From Ditylenchus dipsaci (lineage: Eukaryota > Nematoda > Chromadorea > Rhabditida > Anguinidae), in the NCBI GenBank assembly GCA_004194705.1, contig SADC01000171.1, positions 124,001 to 188,000 of the forward strand: 64,000 bases of DNA. Reading direction: 5' to 3'. The position numbers and the translations under genes were made by a program. Under the pieces are notes generated by a model, which saw only the letters and a program-made list of their open reading frames with translations, was not told the DNA's origin and did not search any database. Position 1 is the first letter of the stretch. Every line of letters begins with the position of its first letter. Of this stretch, positions 63,012 through 64,000 are shown one piece after another.

Positions 63012-64000
63012 TCAAAAGTCAACAGCGAACGATTCTGATATGGAGATTCTTAATTTCCTTATCTTGTCTACAAGGCTTTCCACACCGGCAATCTGTTTTC
63101 TCTGTCTTGGCTGGAGCACTGTGCCGTTGGTCTTTTTTTCCTGGAGCTTTTCAATTTGAGAGAGTTGTTTTGGAGACGCACATACTTTAGAACGGCCCTT
63201 TTCTCATAAGCCAGTCGCGAGTCACCATTTGGAATCTGAAATAAGACTTTTAAATTTACTGGAAAGTTTCAATATTCATCATACCCATTCAAAGCCCTCT
63301 GCTAATGGATAAGTGCGAGTACTCATCAATTCTTTTTTCACAATGTTCCAGAAGTGCACCTTGCCTGTGAGTTCGCCAGAAACGGCGCCTACTTTTTCAC
63401 AAATTGCCAGAATGAAACCTAAAAATGAAGTTAAATAACAACCTAAAAAAAAGATGCCACGCTTACCGGTAGGATCAAAGTACGCACAGTGCATGCGCTG
63501 AGTCTCATACTCCCATAGCTGTTCTCCTTTCGTATTATAAATGAATATCTGAAACCAACTGTTCGGTGATCATTCACAAACACAAAAAAGGTCAAAGCAC
63601 ACCATTTTTGGCTTGTAGCACCTCCGCATGAGACAGCAAATCGGCGACCGTCTGGAGTCCAGTTGAAGTTGTATAGATATTCTGAAATTCAAATAAATCA
63701 GACGAATGAAAACCTTTAATAGCTTTGCTGACCACTTCCATCAAAAACCACTTGAATGCTTTTCCCTCCGATCGTAATGATGTAAAGACAAGTGACAGCT
63801 AAACTTACTAGGGTTACCGAAGAACAAAACAAAGCAAAATTACATTGCCAGAATTTAGAAGTTTCCTCATAGTCTACCTGAAAAGACTGAAAAATTTACA
63901 CCTTGCATATTTCAGAGCTTTACCTCCGCGCTTGCTAAAAACACACAAATATCAATCGAATCGAAAAAATTGAAGTGGTGAAATTTACCTAGCACAACCG
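63012..64000 (-). CDS. EIF2A: eIF2A-like translation initiation factor, 3' part
   Basis: Minus-strand exons from the right edge: a VDYEETSKFWQ block (about 63878-63840), then CLYIITIGGKSIQVVFDGSG (about 63803-63740), EYLYNFNWTPDGRRFAVSCG (about 63682-63610), IYNTKGEQLWEYETQRMHCA YFDPTG (about 63552-63468), FILAICEK..GELTGKVHFWNI (63418-63282) and a last exon starting IPNGDSRLAYEKRA. Order and motifs follow the eIF2A beta-propeller (tDvD..SYYGe..L, NgPIYDv.W, G.L.G.v..WD). The tail IEKLQEKKTNGTVLQPRQRK then QIAGVESLVDKIRKLRI aligns with the eIF2A C-terminus (IE.L.E....G..L...Q...I). The tail is in another frame than the start of its exon, and the usual ~100-residue linker is missing, so the 3' part may be damaged. 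The 5' part lies outside the window. Confidence 0.72.

Overview
This window looks like nuclear DNA of a small-genome-style invertebrate animal. It is AT-rich, its genes use very short canonical introns (45-60 bp) mixed with a few introns of up to 8 kb, and it holds a Nanos-type zinc finger, a metazoan germline family. I cannot name the species. Most of the 64 kb is transposable-element DNA: foldbacks, MITE-like elements and nested DNA transposons of the pogo/Tigger-like, hAT-like, Harbinger-like and piggyBac-like kinds. I saw no clear LTR or LINE coding region.

Layout. 0.4-5.5 kb: a composite foldback with 15-bp minisatellites and a broken Cys-rich gene fragment. 5.9-16.1 kb: three copies of a duplicated block carrying a small multi-exon gene (one broken, one partial, one mostly intact), with a 3'-truncated ribosomal protein L7 copy between them. 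16.2-19.8 kb: foldback elements, including a structured cassette that recurs at 52-60 kb. 20.4-20.9 kb: a four-exon forward-strand gene fragment of unknown function. 20.87-29.2 kb: a ~3.6 kb direct segmental duplication whose copies differ by clean insertions. 29.6-45.3 kb: a complete 11-exon SLC22-type transporter gene on the minus strand (551 codons when joined). Its introns hold a Harbinger-like element, several MITEs, a SINE-like repeat and a nested Nanos-like gene. 45.8-52 kb: nested MITEs. 52.5-56.8 kb: a near-complete hAT transposon with transposase and 8-bp target duplication, and a deleted hAT relative. 57-62.9 kb: more foldbacks. 63.0-64.0 kb: the 3' part of an eIF2A-like gene running off the right edge.

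The most informative signals are these. (1) Duplicated blocks supply the empty site for six insertions, so target duplications of TA, TTA, TTAA and 8 bp can be read directly. (2) Many TA-flanked elements share CAGT(C/A)GA ends and a CCGGTCCC-like centre but carry different iterated words. (3) Unrelated element families each have a private GC-rich, often palindromic, subterminal word. (4) A recurring cassette combines stable predicted hairpins, one with a UUCG loop, with a perfect 5' splice-site-like motif. All calls come from reading the sequence by eye; similarity statements rest on family knowledge and were not searched.
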